From contig LPNZ01011357.1 of the NCBI GenBank assembly GCA_001655205.1, positions 1 to 50,393 of the forward strand: 50,393 bases of DNA. The letters are read 5' to 3'. Shown piece by piece: positions 35,908 through 48,063 of the stretch (the first letter of the stretch is position 1; each line of letters opens with the position of its first letter). The notes beneath the pieces were generated by a model, which saw only the letters and a list, made by a program, of their open reading frames with translations, had not been told where the DNA came from and did not search any database. Source of the stretch: Lenisia limosa. Taxonomy: Eukaryota > Breviatea. Made by a program: the position numbers and the translations under genes.

Positions 35908-38130
35908 TTAGTAATACACCATTGCCCAAGAGTTTCTGCTATGATCAAAGGCAACATTCACCTATGATTGTCAGATCTAATACAATATAGCTAATATATT
36001 GATACAATGGGAAGAGAAAATGAGAAAAAGGCTGTGAATCTGACCAAAGCTGCAAACTTGATAAATGATAATGAATAGCAAGCACTACCCACAGAAGGTT
36101 GAGTTCCGCAGCTCTTGCATTGTCCTTTCTCTTTCGAGGTGTAGAGTGTTCCTTTGAAAATACAGTCTAAACAGCAGTTTTGAATCATGGAAAGAGATGT
36201 AAAAGAGGCTTTGAGGTTCTTAGTAGCCTTGGGGTGCAGAGTGGCATTGAAGTGCTCCGATGCAGTGATACGTTCCCAAATGTTACCTGTATTCCGTCAA
36301 AAGGAGAGTAAATAAAGAGGCGGATGGAAGATAATCAAAAGAATAAAATTAAGACTATCAGCAACCCCTCCCCCCCCAATAAAACTGGCACAAGGATTCA
36401 ACTAACCTTTTCGACGAGCATTCTTATTTTTTCCCAATTTGAAGAGTTTAGGAAGCTAAAATGTAACATTGATTGGTCTGGACAACACCTTACATAATTT
36501 TGAAAATCAGCTGAAGAAGATCCTGACATAATGCGTCCTGTGATGGTGAGGTACATGTCGACAAGAAATAGTAGCAATTAAAAAACCATGTTCTATCACT
36601 GGGGGGAGGGCAAACCACCATGTCATTGCATTATGTGTAACAACCACCAACCCTCTTTGTTGAGGACAAAGATGTGCGGGGCTGAAGACTCATTGACGGC
36701 TTGTACAGTGTGAGCGGGGAGCTTTGTTGTGAGAATACGAGGAATGGAAAAAAAAAGTCAAAGGATACGATCCCTTACAGGTGCGTTAAACAGGTTCATA
36801 ACAACGACTTGGTGTTGATGGTCAAGGTAAAACTGACATAGATCTTTGAAGGACCTCACAGTCCGCTGTCGGTTGGCATGGATGCACATGAAGGCCCAAA
36901 TGGTTGATGCAAAGCCCCCGTCTTTAGAGCCAGGAACACCATGCTGAAACAGTCAGATGAATAGCACTTTTCTTCACTTACCCTTTTGAGAAACTCTTTC
37001 CATGTTTTTAAGAGTATTTTCAGGTAATTACTCTTCTTGTACTCATCTTGCATTAACACACTGTGGTCGTAACCAATTTGGTTGTTGTGGGAAAGATCAA
37101 CCTGAAGAATCAGAAAGAAATACTTTTCTATATCATTTAATATTTTCGCTTACATCATCAATAAGACAGCATTACATCTATTTCCGAAGTTTCATTTTTT
37201 GCAACTAACCGTGAGGCCCATTGAGGAACAGCTGAAGGTGACACACGGAACGCTCATGTCAGCATAGGCTTTGTTTTCAAGAGTGAAGGGCTGCTGGTAC
37301 ACCTGACTAAAGAGTAAGAGATAACAATCACCTCTCAAATAAGCTGATTTGTATCCATTAAATCCTACTTACGTAAGTTGTGGAAGCGCATACAGAGTGA
37401 ATCTGAAATGTGAATGCGGACATAACGAACCAAGGATAAATTTAACAAGATTATGGGAGATAAGCTTTTTTTTACTAAATTTTGAGAATGGTATTGTACA
37501 TTTTGTGCAAGGTGTTCATATGATAGGGATTAGTGAATCTGAAATTTCAGCAATTCACGAAGCGCAAATTGACTAATCTGGATCCTAAAAAACTGCAGCA
37601 CCTCTATTTTCCCCCCTTATAACAACTGGCATGGGGATAAAAGATTTCAAAATGCAAGAACCAACTTGTTGAGAAGGCTGTGAGACTCCATATCGGTGCT
37701 GTCGGTGAAGAGAATAAGGTCAACATCTGAGTCAGCAGTTGCAATTCTAAAAACTAAGATGAGAAGATTGAACTGAAAAGATAGCCATTTCTGAATAACA
37801 GCAAACAAAACTCAATATAATACCCTCCCACCCCTGTAAATGTGACCCCGAAAGCTTGATGCTTTGTAAGCTGGGGCATGATTGGTCCTTCCGAAAGGAG
37901 GAATATAGCGAAGACAGGTGGGTGATCAAGTTGTTGACGGTCTTCTGTCTTAAGATTTCGTGAAAAATGTGACCAAAATGCACTAGTAAATAATTAAATA
38001 ATGTCATGTTGACACCATACTGATGTCCCATTGATGAGGAGGCGATGTGTAGTTGAGAACATACTTTTGTACCATGTTGAAGTTGGAAGCTGTAACTGTG
38101 ATACACTGCGCGGCAATTTTCCTTTGTCAT
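35908..38130 (-). CDS. Non-canonical poly(A)/poly(U) polymerase-like nucleotidyltransferase with C-terminal zinc ribbon
   Basis: Minus strand from ATG 38130 to TAA 35910-35908. Early exons hold a polymerase-beta-type nucleotidyltransferase core: FTGVGG ... TADSDVDLILF (37830-37710) gives the first two metal-binding Asp residues, and MGLTVDLSHNNQIGYD (37225-37060) gives the third. Then comes the central helical domain typical of TRF4/TUTase enzymes (LKILLKTWKEFLKR; GGFASTIWAFMCIH; 37040-36860). A Lys-rich linker follows (LFKLGKNKNARRK, about 36430). The C-terminal exon has a CLDC ... CKSC zinc-ribbon pair (36180-36110), ending FDHSRNSWAMVYY. Such enzymes add A or U to RNA 3' ends. The usual Gly-Ser of the G-S motif is Thr-Gly here. 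The N-terminus before the core is very short, so an upstream exon may be missed. Substrate unknown. Confidence 0.78.
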
Positions 38131-38616
38131 TGTTAGCAGCTTCTTTCGCTTAAATATACCGAATAAACGGACAAAACGGAAAACGGAAAACGCAGAGTCG
38201 GACGGAAAGATTCATCATTTTTCAGACCCCTAGATTAGAATATATTATGCAAACTCGATTTGCGGTTTGCGGTTTCAGCGATTCGCACACCCAGCGCACA
38301 CCTTTTTGTTTGTTGACAGTTAATCAGAGATTTTTGAATACTATTATAATTATATATAATAAATATAAAAAATCAAAGCAATTTTTCCTCCCTTGATCAA
38401 ATCGAACTGCAACATCACAACCTCGCTCCACCTCACACGTTCATTCATTAGATTGCGGGAAAGCACAAACCAAAAATATTGGTTGGGTTGGAAGGCTGTT
38501 AGGAAGGATATCAGAGTAAATGGAGGGGTTGTCTTTCTTTTTTTTTTTCTTTTTTTTTTCACGTTTACAGCCGCTTTTTAGCTCTTCGTTTACAGGACGC
38601 AGGTTGGCGGTTGGCA
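38131..38616. promoter_or_regulatory. Divergent promoter region, nucleotidyltransferase / MoxR-like gene
   Basis: 486-base spacer with a CGGAAAACGGAAAACG microrepeat (38170-38195) and a long T-rich tract (38530-38560). No supported coding frame. Confidence 0.4.
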
Positions 38617-41135
38617 ATGTCAAACTTTGACTTGGCAGCGTTTGCTGCAGCGGACCCGTCTCCGTCAAACTCGGCAGTAAGCCAACTTCTCTTTTTTTGA
38701 TTTTTAGTAAAGATGTATTTGACAAAGCGTTAATAATTAATAAAAAACAGTACTATTAAAAAAAAAAAAACATTTTTGTGTGTTATATTTGTGTTCTTAT
38801 TAATCTGATGGTTTTCTTTGAATGCTCTGTGGGAATAAATCTTGTAATAATTTGTGGATGGCGCTTGTCACCTTCGTTTTCAATGTCAAAACGTCCCAGC
38901 CGCCGGACTTTATCTTCAAACACAACCGGGCTCCTTCGTACCTCCTTTCGCCAGAGACGACACCACCAGTTCTGAGCCCCGCTGAGGCGACCGAGGTTGT
39001 CGACAAGGACTTCAAGCGGAGACTTCAGGTTGGAATCTGCGTCAGAATTCCGCAGTCTTCCTTTTTAACCACTTCAGTATAGTATTGAGCTTCATGGTCT
39101 TCCAATACCCCCCGGGTTGGCGTTCACAGTGGTGGCTGCGATAATTGGTTGGGGTTTTTACGCACAATAAATGGTATTGTATCTTTTATGATAAAGGTGA
39201 AGTGTCCTGTTCAATATATCCTTGCTTTATGACACCCCAGGTAATGGTAACATTCTTTTCACGAGCAGCGGTTTGGACTGGGAGGATGTACCAGGGGGAG
39301 AGTCTTGTGTTGGCTCACTCCTGTCAAAGGTTTGACCAGGCCTCTGGTGTTCTTTTACACTCTCAAGATAGTGCCATTAGTTGTAGGCCTCAATGCATCA
39401 TTTGTGACATGTGATGCCAATACAACACCAGAAGATTTTGCCAGTATGTTGATTGCAATTGACTTCTTTTCACTGATAACTTTAAGTTGAATATCAAAAA
39501 TAAAACTGCACCTTTTTTTTTTCCATGTGTATTATTCTCATTATACCCAGCTTATTTCGCTTTAGATGCAATTGTTCCTCCAGATATATTCTCAGGGTTT
39601 GAGCGTTATGCCAGTAGCTCATCTCAGGTATCAGGGCATATCAACATGTCATACCTATTAACCAATTTATTACGATTGCTACTCGAGATATCATATCGTA
39701 TTATATCATATCATACTTTCTTTTGCTTCTAGTGGAATGAACCAAGCCATATTAAGTCATTAAGTGGGTATCTTGGTTTTTTTTGTTTACCCCTCCCCCC
39801 CCCCCCCCCNNNNNNNNNNNNNNNNNNNNNNNNNNNNNNNNNNNNNNNNNNNNNNNNNNNGTCGGGGGGCAACTGGTCAAACGAAGATACAAGAGCATCT
39901 ACGGTGACACGACTGGTTGGGAGCATTGTTACGTGGGGTGTTTTCTAACACAATAGACAGCGCCGTCATCACGTGTGACATCACAAGCATGGAGGCAAAA
40001 CATGAGACGTGACCGGGAAGAGGCTCGACGGATCATGTTGCAGGTGCGACTGGCGGATTATAGTTGTGTGACCCCCTGTTTTTTATTCTGCCCAGAGACT
40101 CCGAAACGTGATTGTTCTTGAGAACATTGACCTCGCATCTCCTGTTATCCTGGTAAGCACTGCCCAAATATTTTGGACTTTTGGACTCTCATACTAATAT
40201 TTTTTTCAGAGGACAGTTTTGGAAGTTCTCTCCGCCAAGAAAGTTGTATCAAATGGAACGGTTTATGATGTAAGCGGTCGTCGAGTTTTTATTGATGCTT
40301 TAGCTACCCCAACCCTTCTCTTTGATGGCAACAATATCCCCCAATGGCGATATTGCAACCCTCTCAGAGAGATTGGTAAGCAGCATTGTTTTTCAAAAGG
40401 ACTCAGTTGGCTTTATAACACAATCCATGCGTTGGTGTTTTAAGATAGGCTCTGTTTGTTGTAATTAATTACAACAATTAGATAGCATAAAGTTTGTATT
40501 GCATACCTCTTTGATGTTGAGGTAATTAAGTCTGTGTTGCTCTCACCTCTCCAGAGAGATGAGTTCATGTTCAGTGTAAGTCTACCGGAGTCTCTACCCC
40601 CCGGAATCCCTGCTATCCCGATCAACTTCCAAAGTATCTACTCTCCTTCTGTTGGGGGGGGGGGGCTGTTTTTACTTCAGTGATGGAAAGTCTTACGGTG
40701 CAGGAGCTAGAGGAGATGAGCCTCCAGCTTGATGACGTGTTCATCACCCAAGATCTGGAGCAATTCATCCGAGACATCATTGTGGAGCTCAGGAACTCGC
40801 CAAATGCAACGTCATGCCTCAGTCCGAGGGCAACCAAGGCGCATGTCTGCACCTCTAAGTAGGCAAACTTCTGTTTCATGGCTGAATGATTGCCTTCATT
40901 CCTTAGGGCAATGGCGCTCCTCAACGGACGGTCGTTCACAACTCCCACTGACGCTCTCAGTGTTGCTGGTGGGCGAAGAATCCGGGATTAGAAAGTTTCA
41001 TTGATACACTGACTGCCGCACTAACCCCATGCAGGTGATGTGTTAGCGCACAGACTCCAACTACACCCCGACATCCATGTCCTTCCAAGAGTACTGGTGG
41101 CAGACACGTTGGCCATGATTGTCCCCCCAATTTAG
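38617..41135 (+). CDS. Divergent MoxR-like AAA+ ATPase
   Basis: Starts MSNFDLAAFAAADPSPSNSA (38617) and ends DTLAMIVPPI at TAG 41133-41135. Recognition rests on the MoxR/RavA order of elements: ELHGLPIPPGLAFTVVAAII before the nucleotide site (39075-39140); ILFTSSGLDWEDVPGGESCV at the Walker-A place (39250-39310); SFVTCDANTTPEDF (39388-39440); NVIVLENIDLASPVIL (Walker-B-like) and VLEVLSAKKVVSNGTVYDV (40100-40270); and a C-terminal lid ending with LLNGRSFTTPTDALSV and DVLAHRLQLHP (40915-41070). The Walker-A Lys is not visible (GGESCVGS instead of GxGKS), and the Walker-B second acid reads LENID. Either the enzyme is degenerate or my splice join there is wrong. A gap at 39810-39860 removes part of the middle. 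MoxR ATPases act as chaperones in protein activation; the role here is unknown. Confidence 0.55.
39810..39860. other. Assembly gap beside a C homopolymer
   Basis: 51 N directly after a run of about sixteen C in the MoxR-like gene. Confidence 0.99.
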
Positions 41136-41414
41136 TTGGTCAGGTTATTTTTTATGTTATTTAAGGATGAATGTTGAGTGAACAGTTTAAGAAGAGAGAA
41201 ACATTCATTTACCATATGACACCATAAAATTGCTAATGTACAATGAGATCAGAGAGGAAACAAAAATAAGTTATTCAAAAATTGTACAGCGACATCGATC
41301 AATTGGAATGAGGGCATCTCGGCATGTCCTATTTGGATAATGATGGTAAAGAGTAACACATCTTGACAACTGGGCCAGATGCAACATTGTGTGTTACATT
41401 GTGATGATGGGCGC
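41136..41414. other. Convergent 3' spacer
   Basis: 279-base AT-rich spacer between the stops of the MoxR-like gene and the DUF229 gene. It holds an ACCATATGACACC sequence (41211-41223) related to a motif seen elsewhere in the window; nothing else is evident. Confidence 0.5.
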
Positions 41415-44400
41415 TCACCTCATGGGGTCGATGGGGTCAAACATGGACTGGCCAGCAGGGTCCCTCACCCACGGCTTCCCACCAACTAAACTGTCAGACA
41501 GTCTAAAAGAGTACAATGATACAGCGTTATCATACTTTTTTGTTTTGGAGGAAGAGGGATACTCAAGTCTACATAAGTTAGATCAAGCTGGGGGTTTTGG
41601 CCAATACCTTCAGAAACAGTGGATTCCTGGTGCCAATGAGGCCACTCCAAAATGTGCTGCAAAGTATTGTACATGTCAAATGACGTCACCAACGCCTAAA
41701 TCATCAGTGACAATATCAACATTGACTGCGCTTTTACCACTCACCTGTTGGTTATGCAGGAGGGTCCGGGCCTGGTCCGGGTATTCACTGAGGAACTTGT
41801 TCGGAAGGATTATCTAGAGGATCGTTAGATAAAAATTACCACCAACATCCATGAGGGGGTTCTGGTTTTCACTGGTTGGCTGGTCAAAGCCGAAGACCCA
41901 ATGCACGCCCATATGAAGCCCTTGGGATAAGTCAAGAGAATGGGTAACAAACCATGATCAGAGATTAGAACCACGGCGGTGTCATCTAATGATCCGCGAT
42001 TTTGCATCCATCTAGAATGTTACAACGGAAATAGAGAGAAACAAAAACCTTCCCCCCAACTTGAGCCAGTCAGCTAGGGATTGGTCAACCTGCTTTATGA
42101 CCTCTCCGGTGCCCTCGTGGCCTTCTGTGAAGCCAAGCCAGCTGAACTTCGGCACCTTCGCTAGGGGTTCGATGAGTGGAACTAATAATTAACATTGTCA
42201 ACATATGAGAAACACAACCTCAACCGATTGCAGTAGTCATGGCCGATTTTGCCCAGGGAAATCAGATTGTATTGGTCAGTCACAGCAAAGAGTCTTGCGA
42301 TGATACCCACATACGTGATTCAGCTTTAGCAGACAAAGGATGGTCGTACTCCTCCCAAAAGTCTTTTGCCATATCGAACACATAAGAGTGGACATGACGT
42401 CCATGCAGACAGCGCCGGCGGATAGAGAATGGTCCGTTCCAGTTACTATAAGAGGTCATAAATGCGACAGAAGCAGACAAAATTGCTACAGGCTCAGAAC
42501 CTACCCATGAGGGTTGCCAAGGGGGTAGTACTCTGGGAGACAAAAAGGAGACACAGGGTCATGATCAATGAAACTCGTGATACCTTGGTACTTTGCTGAG
42601 AAATCTTGACAAGAGTTATCTGAAGTGTTATACTAATACACGGGTATTGCTATGATTATCTGAGTATTCACCCCACCATCCTCATACCAATATGGGAGGT
42701 TACATAACCTCGAGTTGCAAAGTCATTGAACACGGGAACAACTTTGGGAAGCTAAAAAGGAGGTGAGTGCATATCATATGTATTATACATGTTCATATTT
42801 GTACCATCTGTCACTTGAGGCAAAGTCAGTGCTGCCCTTCCATCCAATTGCAAACCCCCAAACCAGCCAATCAACAGAGGAGTCGACACCTAGCATCATA
42901 GCCATGTCATTTGGGTAAGTCGTGATACCCACTGAGTGGTACCTCATCATTTGGAACAATGAAGAACCAGTGCGTTGAGGCTCCGAGGGGTTCCTACATA
43001 GTAAACTGGGTGAAAGCCCTGCAGGAACTTACCACACTGAAAGTGTTGAAAGGAAATCAGACGTCTCAGAAAATTTCCTGATAAAGTGCCTTCTGGAAAG
43101 TGCGTCCAGGTAAACAAAAGCAACATTCAGTTTGGGGTGACTATCTGGGACAGTAAATACGGTAATCACTTTGTTTCCTTTGAAGCGACATAGCAGACCT
43201 CGAGAGTGGCTTGGTAGCGGCGGTCTATTCTGGCCATGCATCCAAAACTCAATAGGCCCATCATAAGGCAAAGGACCTTGTCGGTCAAGGTCAAAGAGTT
43301 GCCACACCATATGTTCTTGAAGCTCAGCAGTTCCATCTGAATGTGACATCACGAAAAGTACCTACAATTATGCTCGAGCTTAGCCTCAAGAGAACTTCGA
43401 CGAGCCTCTTTTTCTTCCTAAGGATGTTATTGTGAAACCAGAAACTTACTAGGTCCTTGAAGCATTGGAAGCCTGAGCCAATAAAACCGTCTCGACAAGA
43501 ACAAACAGCAACACTTCTGTTTGCAGCAGGTTCATAAAACGAGGGTTGATTAGAGATATCAGGAGTCTGACGAGAGCAAGTAGCCTGGTAGTGGCATCCA
43601 CCGTTGTGCGTGAGACACGGGTCTGTCCATCCATGTGCCCAGTAGTTGTGTACCCGATCAACAGTCTCAGGTTTCGGCTGGATTACTGTGACCAATTGAG
43701 ATTCTCCATTACACTTCACAACATACGCGTCTGACACGCTGTTTTTCAGGTCAATCTAAAGAATAAAAATAAAGTCACATTACAATTTCTAAAACCGGCA
43801 TGCCACTTACATGTACTCCAGAAGATCTGTCACTGGATGGAAACGGTCTAAAATTGTAAATGAGGAATTGGAACATGAAAAGCAAGGTGAGGTCCTGCTT
43901 ACACAAATTGAGCTCGGTCTAGAATCAGCGTTTGGTAGTGTGTGAAGAGGGCTTTATCCTTAGCAGGCCATGTTTCCGTTCGAGGCAGCACTATGACTCC
44001 TGAAGCTTGGCCGCTGAACTTGTCCAGGATGGCATCCCATGCTGACGCGTCCTGGCCGCCAACCATTCCTGGGTGTAAGATGCTGAACACTATTGTTCTA
44101 TTTCGTTGCACATTGTTCTCAAGCCAACCAGATTCGCCTAATTCATCTGATCGGAGACTCTGTAAATCGACAGAAGACTCCCCCGGAGGCACGCTCATTT
44201 TGTCCATATCGATATTGAGAGTGAAAGGTCCAGGCTCATTTACTTCTATTCGGTGAGTACGTTATTGGTATACCGTAACCGGCACAACCGACCTTGATGA
44301 ATTGATGAACATGTGACTGTCAAGATTTTGGTTTGTTTGCTATAGCTGGCAAATTTTTCCTAATTGAGTAAATGATGGGATGTCTGTCATACAGTTTCAG

Positions 44401-45622
44401 GACACGTCGGACTACCACCCAGGATCGAAAGGAAATTGTCTGTCACATCAATAACAGCAAGACCAGGAGGCTTTAATTCGCAACCTGAAAAGTGAACATG
44501 CCAAGTGCTGTCCACCTCACCTTGGAAAGTGTTATCCTTGAGATGCAGCTCCTGGCCCAGAAGACCCTTTGTCCACTTCCGCCCTCCAGCACCAAGACGG
44601 GCTCCTACGAAGCAGAGGATAATGACAAGAACTGCTACAACGACCACGCTGTAACACTGCGTTGATCTGAAAGTAAGGAAGTGGGACTTATGATTGATAG
44701 TGAAATTCAATAGCACTGTAAATCAACACTTGAAAATAGGGAGTGAGTGTGTGAGGGAGGGAGTGAGAGAGAGGGAGTTTGAACCGGATTTTCATATTTC
44801 AAATAATATTGAAATGTTCTGAAATTTTCACATCTATTCTTCCGTTTTCAATTTCAAAAAATGAAATTTTGAAAATCGAAATGTGAAAATTTGGTGTACA
44901 AACTTATGTAGTATTATCTCTCCAAACTCGAATATTGGCAAAATTACCTTCTAAATCTCCAGGAGTACAGAATGAAGAGGGAAAGTGCAAGCAGCGGTGT
45001 GTAGATCAACATAAAGCAAATGGCGTTATACTGTCCATGCCTGTACAAGTAAATTCCTATTTTATCATTCATCACACTTTCATCCTTTCATCCCTCTAAC
45101 TTCATAATGGTATTTCCTTGGTCAATGCTGAAAAGAATCCACAAATCAAACAATGCCACGACTCCAAGACCAGCCTAGACAGTTACTTCCGGATGCACTT
45201 ATGGCGTTTTGGCATGCCATGACCATACCAAAATCAACCCAACCTTTCCCATGAGATCTCCCATCATTTTACATCCAACCTTAACCTTCAACTGAAAAGC
45301 GGTTGTTGTCTGATGGGCAATCAAGCCAAGCGTGGCAACAAGGAAGAAAAAAATTGATCTGGTGTGGTTAGAGGAAACTGACGGAAACTGCATTTGCTCA
45401 TGTCTAGCAACTATAAATCATGATTTATTTATATGGCGAGAATCTTCCGTACCTGAAGAGAGACAGTGCAAGCCTGATAACGTTTTCGTGAATCCAATCT
45501 GGATTACCACCTTCCAATGAGCCGTAGTAGTCTACCCCAGCGGCACCAAGCATCAGAAAGTAACCACAGCATTTGAAAAATGGGATAAGGGAGAGCTCTC
45601 GAGAGCTCTTGCGGGTTTTCAT
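41415..45622 (-). CDS. Multi-pass membrane protein with EGF-like and DUF229 sulfatase-like ectodomain
   Basis: Minus strand from ATG 45622 (MKTRKSSRELSLIPFFKCCG). The first four exons encode about four hydrophobic segments (SIFFFLVATLGLIAHQ, VVALFDLWILFSI, ICFMLIYTPLLALSLFILYS). A fifth follows in phase (YSVVVVAVLVIILCFVGARL, 44650-44590). Next come a beta-rich extracellular region, an EGF-like Cys-rich stretch (DPCLTHNGGCHYQATC ... VCSCRDGFIGSGFQCF, 43625-43460) and a DUF229 alkaline-phosphatase/sulfatase fold. In the fold, NVAFVYLDALSRRHF (43120-43075) is the metal/nucleophile region, then MMRYHSVGITTYPND (42950-42905), DDTAVVLISDHG followed by LHMGVHWVFG (41995-41880), and a C-terminal VTSFDMYNTLQHILEWP (41692-41640). 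It ends near TGA 41417-41415. Exon phases allow a single protein, but two adjacent genes are possible. Activity (phosphate or sulfate ester hydrolysis at the cell surface) is inferred from the fold. Confidence 0.75.
44822..44892. repeat. Nested inverted repeat in an intron
   Basis: AAATTTTCACAT (44822-44833) pairs exactly with ATGTGAAAATTT (44881-44892). An inner pair, TTTTCAATTTCA with TGAAATTTTGAAAA, lies between them. The DNA is very AT-rich, in the intron just before the exon for the fifth membrane segment of the DUF229 protein. Confidence 0.7.
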
Positions 45623-45857
45623 TTGAAATGATGGTTACGAGCGTATCCAAATCTAAGATTTTAATTGTAACAACATTAATTTTGTTTTTGGTTGTATGTG
45701 CAGTAACTTGGGTAAAGGGGAAGCAGAAAACCAATGACGTGTAGGGTTTATATGTTATTTTGTTGATGTGACCCCTCGTTTTTAAACAGTGAATACAGGA
45801 AGAAGCTGGAGTTTAAATTAAGCAATTGATTTGATTTGAATAGATCAATACCACAAA
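45623..45857. promoter_or_regulatory. Divergent promoter region, DUF229 gene / glutamine synthetase
   Basis: 235-base AT-rich spacer between two divergent start codons. No coding frame with support; promoter role inferred from position. Confidence 0.4.
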
Positions 45858-48063
45858 ATGTTGTCATTAGTAAAGCCTTTTATTGGCAGTGCAGGGCCTT
45901 CTTCAGTCTTAAACCGAGGATTAGTATCTCTTACTACATCTGCTTTTTTAAAATCTCCCTTAGCCAAGATTCCCTCTATCTCAGTGCTTCCTTTTTCGAC
46001 TAATGGAGTACGTAGTTACCATAATTTGGATAACAGCCGAATTACAAAGGATTACTTAAGTCTTCCTCAGCATGGCAAGGTTAGTTTAATTCGGATATTC
46101 CCCCCTCCGCCCACCTTTCTGACTGTAATGTAGTCTATGGTTGAATATATTTGGATTGACGGCACTGGGGAGCATCTTCGTTCCAAGACCAAAGTTGGCG
46201 AAGATCCATTTTTGGACATCTGCTATGCTCCTTTTGGGTGACGTGTTGTAGACCGTGGAGACTGCAGTAAACTCAATTTCAGACCTTTCTGACTGGAACT
46301 TTGATGGATCTTCCACCGGGCAGGCCACGAACAGCCAGTCAGAAGTCATCCTCAAGTATGCGTTCTGCTTGGATTTGCCTGAATTGAATGTTGTCCTTGA
46401 TTTCTGATGTTGTTTTATTCTTTGGCAAATGAAAGGTTTGTTATGAAGTGAGGGTGTTTGTTCCTTTCCCTGACGTTTCCACTGGTATTTTTTTTTTTTG
46501 TAGATAATATGTTTGAGATGACATGAATCATAGATGGTAACAGTTTAGGCCTCGAGCTCTCTTCAAGGACCCCTTCAATGCCAATCCTGATGCCAAGGTA
46601 GGTTATGCACAATGTACTTAATTGGCCTAGGAAGGCTTCCATAATACTCTTGTGATGTGTGACTGCTGGACTCCGGATAATGAACCTGTTGAGTCAAACA
46701 CTCGTTACCGTTGTGACCAGGCTATGTCTCGCCATGCACACCAGAAGCCATGGTGAGGGGGCAGACGATTGCCGAATTCGGGAATTTCATTGACTATTCC
46801 CGCAGGTTTGGAATTGAACAAGAGTACCTCATGTACACCCTTGACAAGCACCCTCTCGGATGGCCTGTTGGCGGATTCCCAGGACCCCAGGGACCTTACT
46901 ATTGTGGTGTCGGTGCTGACAGGGTAGGCAGACTGTGAGATGTTGCCCAAATTTGTCTAGCTGATGTAAATCTATTTTCAATGATGATGTAGGTATTTGG
47001 CCGAGAGCTTGTTGTGTCCCATTACAATGCATGTCTCTACGCTGGAGTCAAGGTGTCCGGCAGTTTGTGGGGAATGAGCTCCTGTAACAGTCATGCGGGC
47101 ACAAGGTCTCATATTTTAGTTAATGCTGAAGTTATGCCTGGCCAATGGGAATTCCAGGTAAGTTGCTGGTTATTCTCAGACAGTCTATTGAGTCTGCCAT
47201 GATTTTGCTTTTATGAAAAAGAGGGATGGGCCAATGGTAGAATTTTACGGAGGAATACCATATTATACCAACAAGGAAAGAAGTTGATATTTCAGGTTGG
47301 ACCATGTGAAGGTACTTCGATTGGTGACCATATGTGGATGGGCCGCTTCCTGCTTGCAAGAATGGGTAGGACTTACTCCTGAAAGTCACATCTAGGCGAG
47401 ATGATGAGAGTAGTCATCAGTTACGACCCGAAGCCCGTCAGCGGAGACTGGAACGGCGGCGGAGCCCACTGTAACTTCTCAACTGAAAAAATGAGAAACG
47501 CTGGCGGTTTGGTTTGGGTAACCATAAGTTCCTCTAGTATAGGTAACTATNNNNNNNNNNNNNNNNNNNNNNNNNNNNNNNNNNNNNNNNNNNNNTGACG
47601 AGATCGTTCGAGCCGTTAAAAGACTGGAAAAGAACCATGATGAGCATATGCTAAGCTATGGCAGCGGCAATGAGGTATGCTCTTTTTCATGTGAACAGTT
47701 GTGTGGTTTTTATCACCCTCTAGCGCCGTATGACAGGACTGCATGAAACTGCGGACTATGATAAATTTACCTGGGGTGTAGCCCACAGAGGTGCTTCTGT
47801 CCGTATTGCCAGCAGTGGTGAGTAGAGGCCCTTTGGTGTAACTTATAACTCGGGCAGTTGAAATATTTTTTTTCGGGCAATTTTCAAATATTCAACAGAG
47901 AGTGACAATCCTCATCTCGTAATCCAATCTATATTTGTATTACTTTACCCCCCCCCCAGTTCAACAAGCCGGCTGCGGGTACTTTGAAGACAGAAGGCCG
48001 GCTTCTAATGCGGACCCCTATGTTGTCGCCGGGATGATGGTGGAGAGTTGCTTAGATGAGTAG
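45858..48063 (+). CDS. GLUL: Type II glutamine synthetase with organelle-targeting presequence
   Basis: Makes glutamine from glutamate, ammonia and ATP. Exon 1 (ATG 45858) encodes about 70 residues rich in Ser, Leu, Arg and Lys and poor in acids ([14 protein letters not shown]...), like a mitochondrial presequence. Core motifs: [19 protein letters not shown] (46138-46194), [14 protein letters not shown] (46287-46328), [30 protein letters not shown] (46800-46840), [27 protein letters not shown] (47121-47156), [34 protein letters not shown] (47455-47495), [20 protein letters not shown] (47724-47785), and [20 protein letters not shown] (47980-48038). Active-site Glu and Arg residues lie in these. 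It stops at TAG 48061-48063. One gap (47551-47595) falls in the intron before [19 protein letters not shown]. Length fits eukaryotic GSII plus a presequence. Confidence 0.96.
47551..47595. other. Assembly gap
   Basis: 45 N, probably inside an intron of the glutamine synthetase gene. Confidence 0.99.

Noticed and set aside
40090-40320. Polycystin/REJ-like extracellular region
   Set aside because: At first the helical stretch looked REJ-like, but the whole exon order fits a MoxR-type AAA+ ATPase better and no membrane segments follow.
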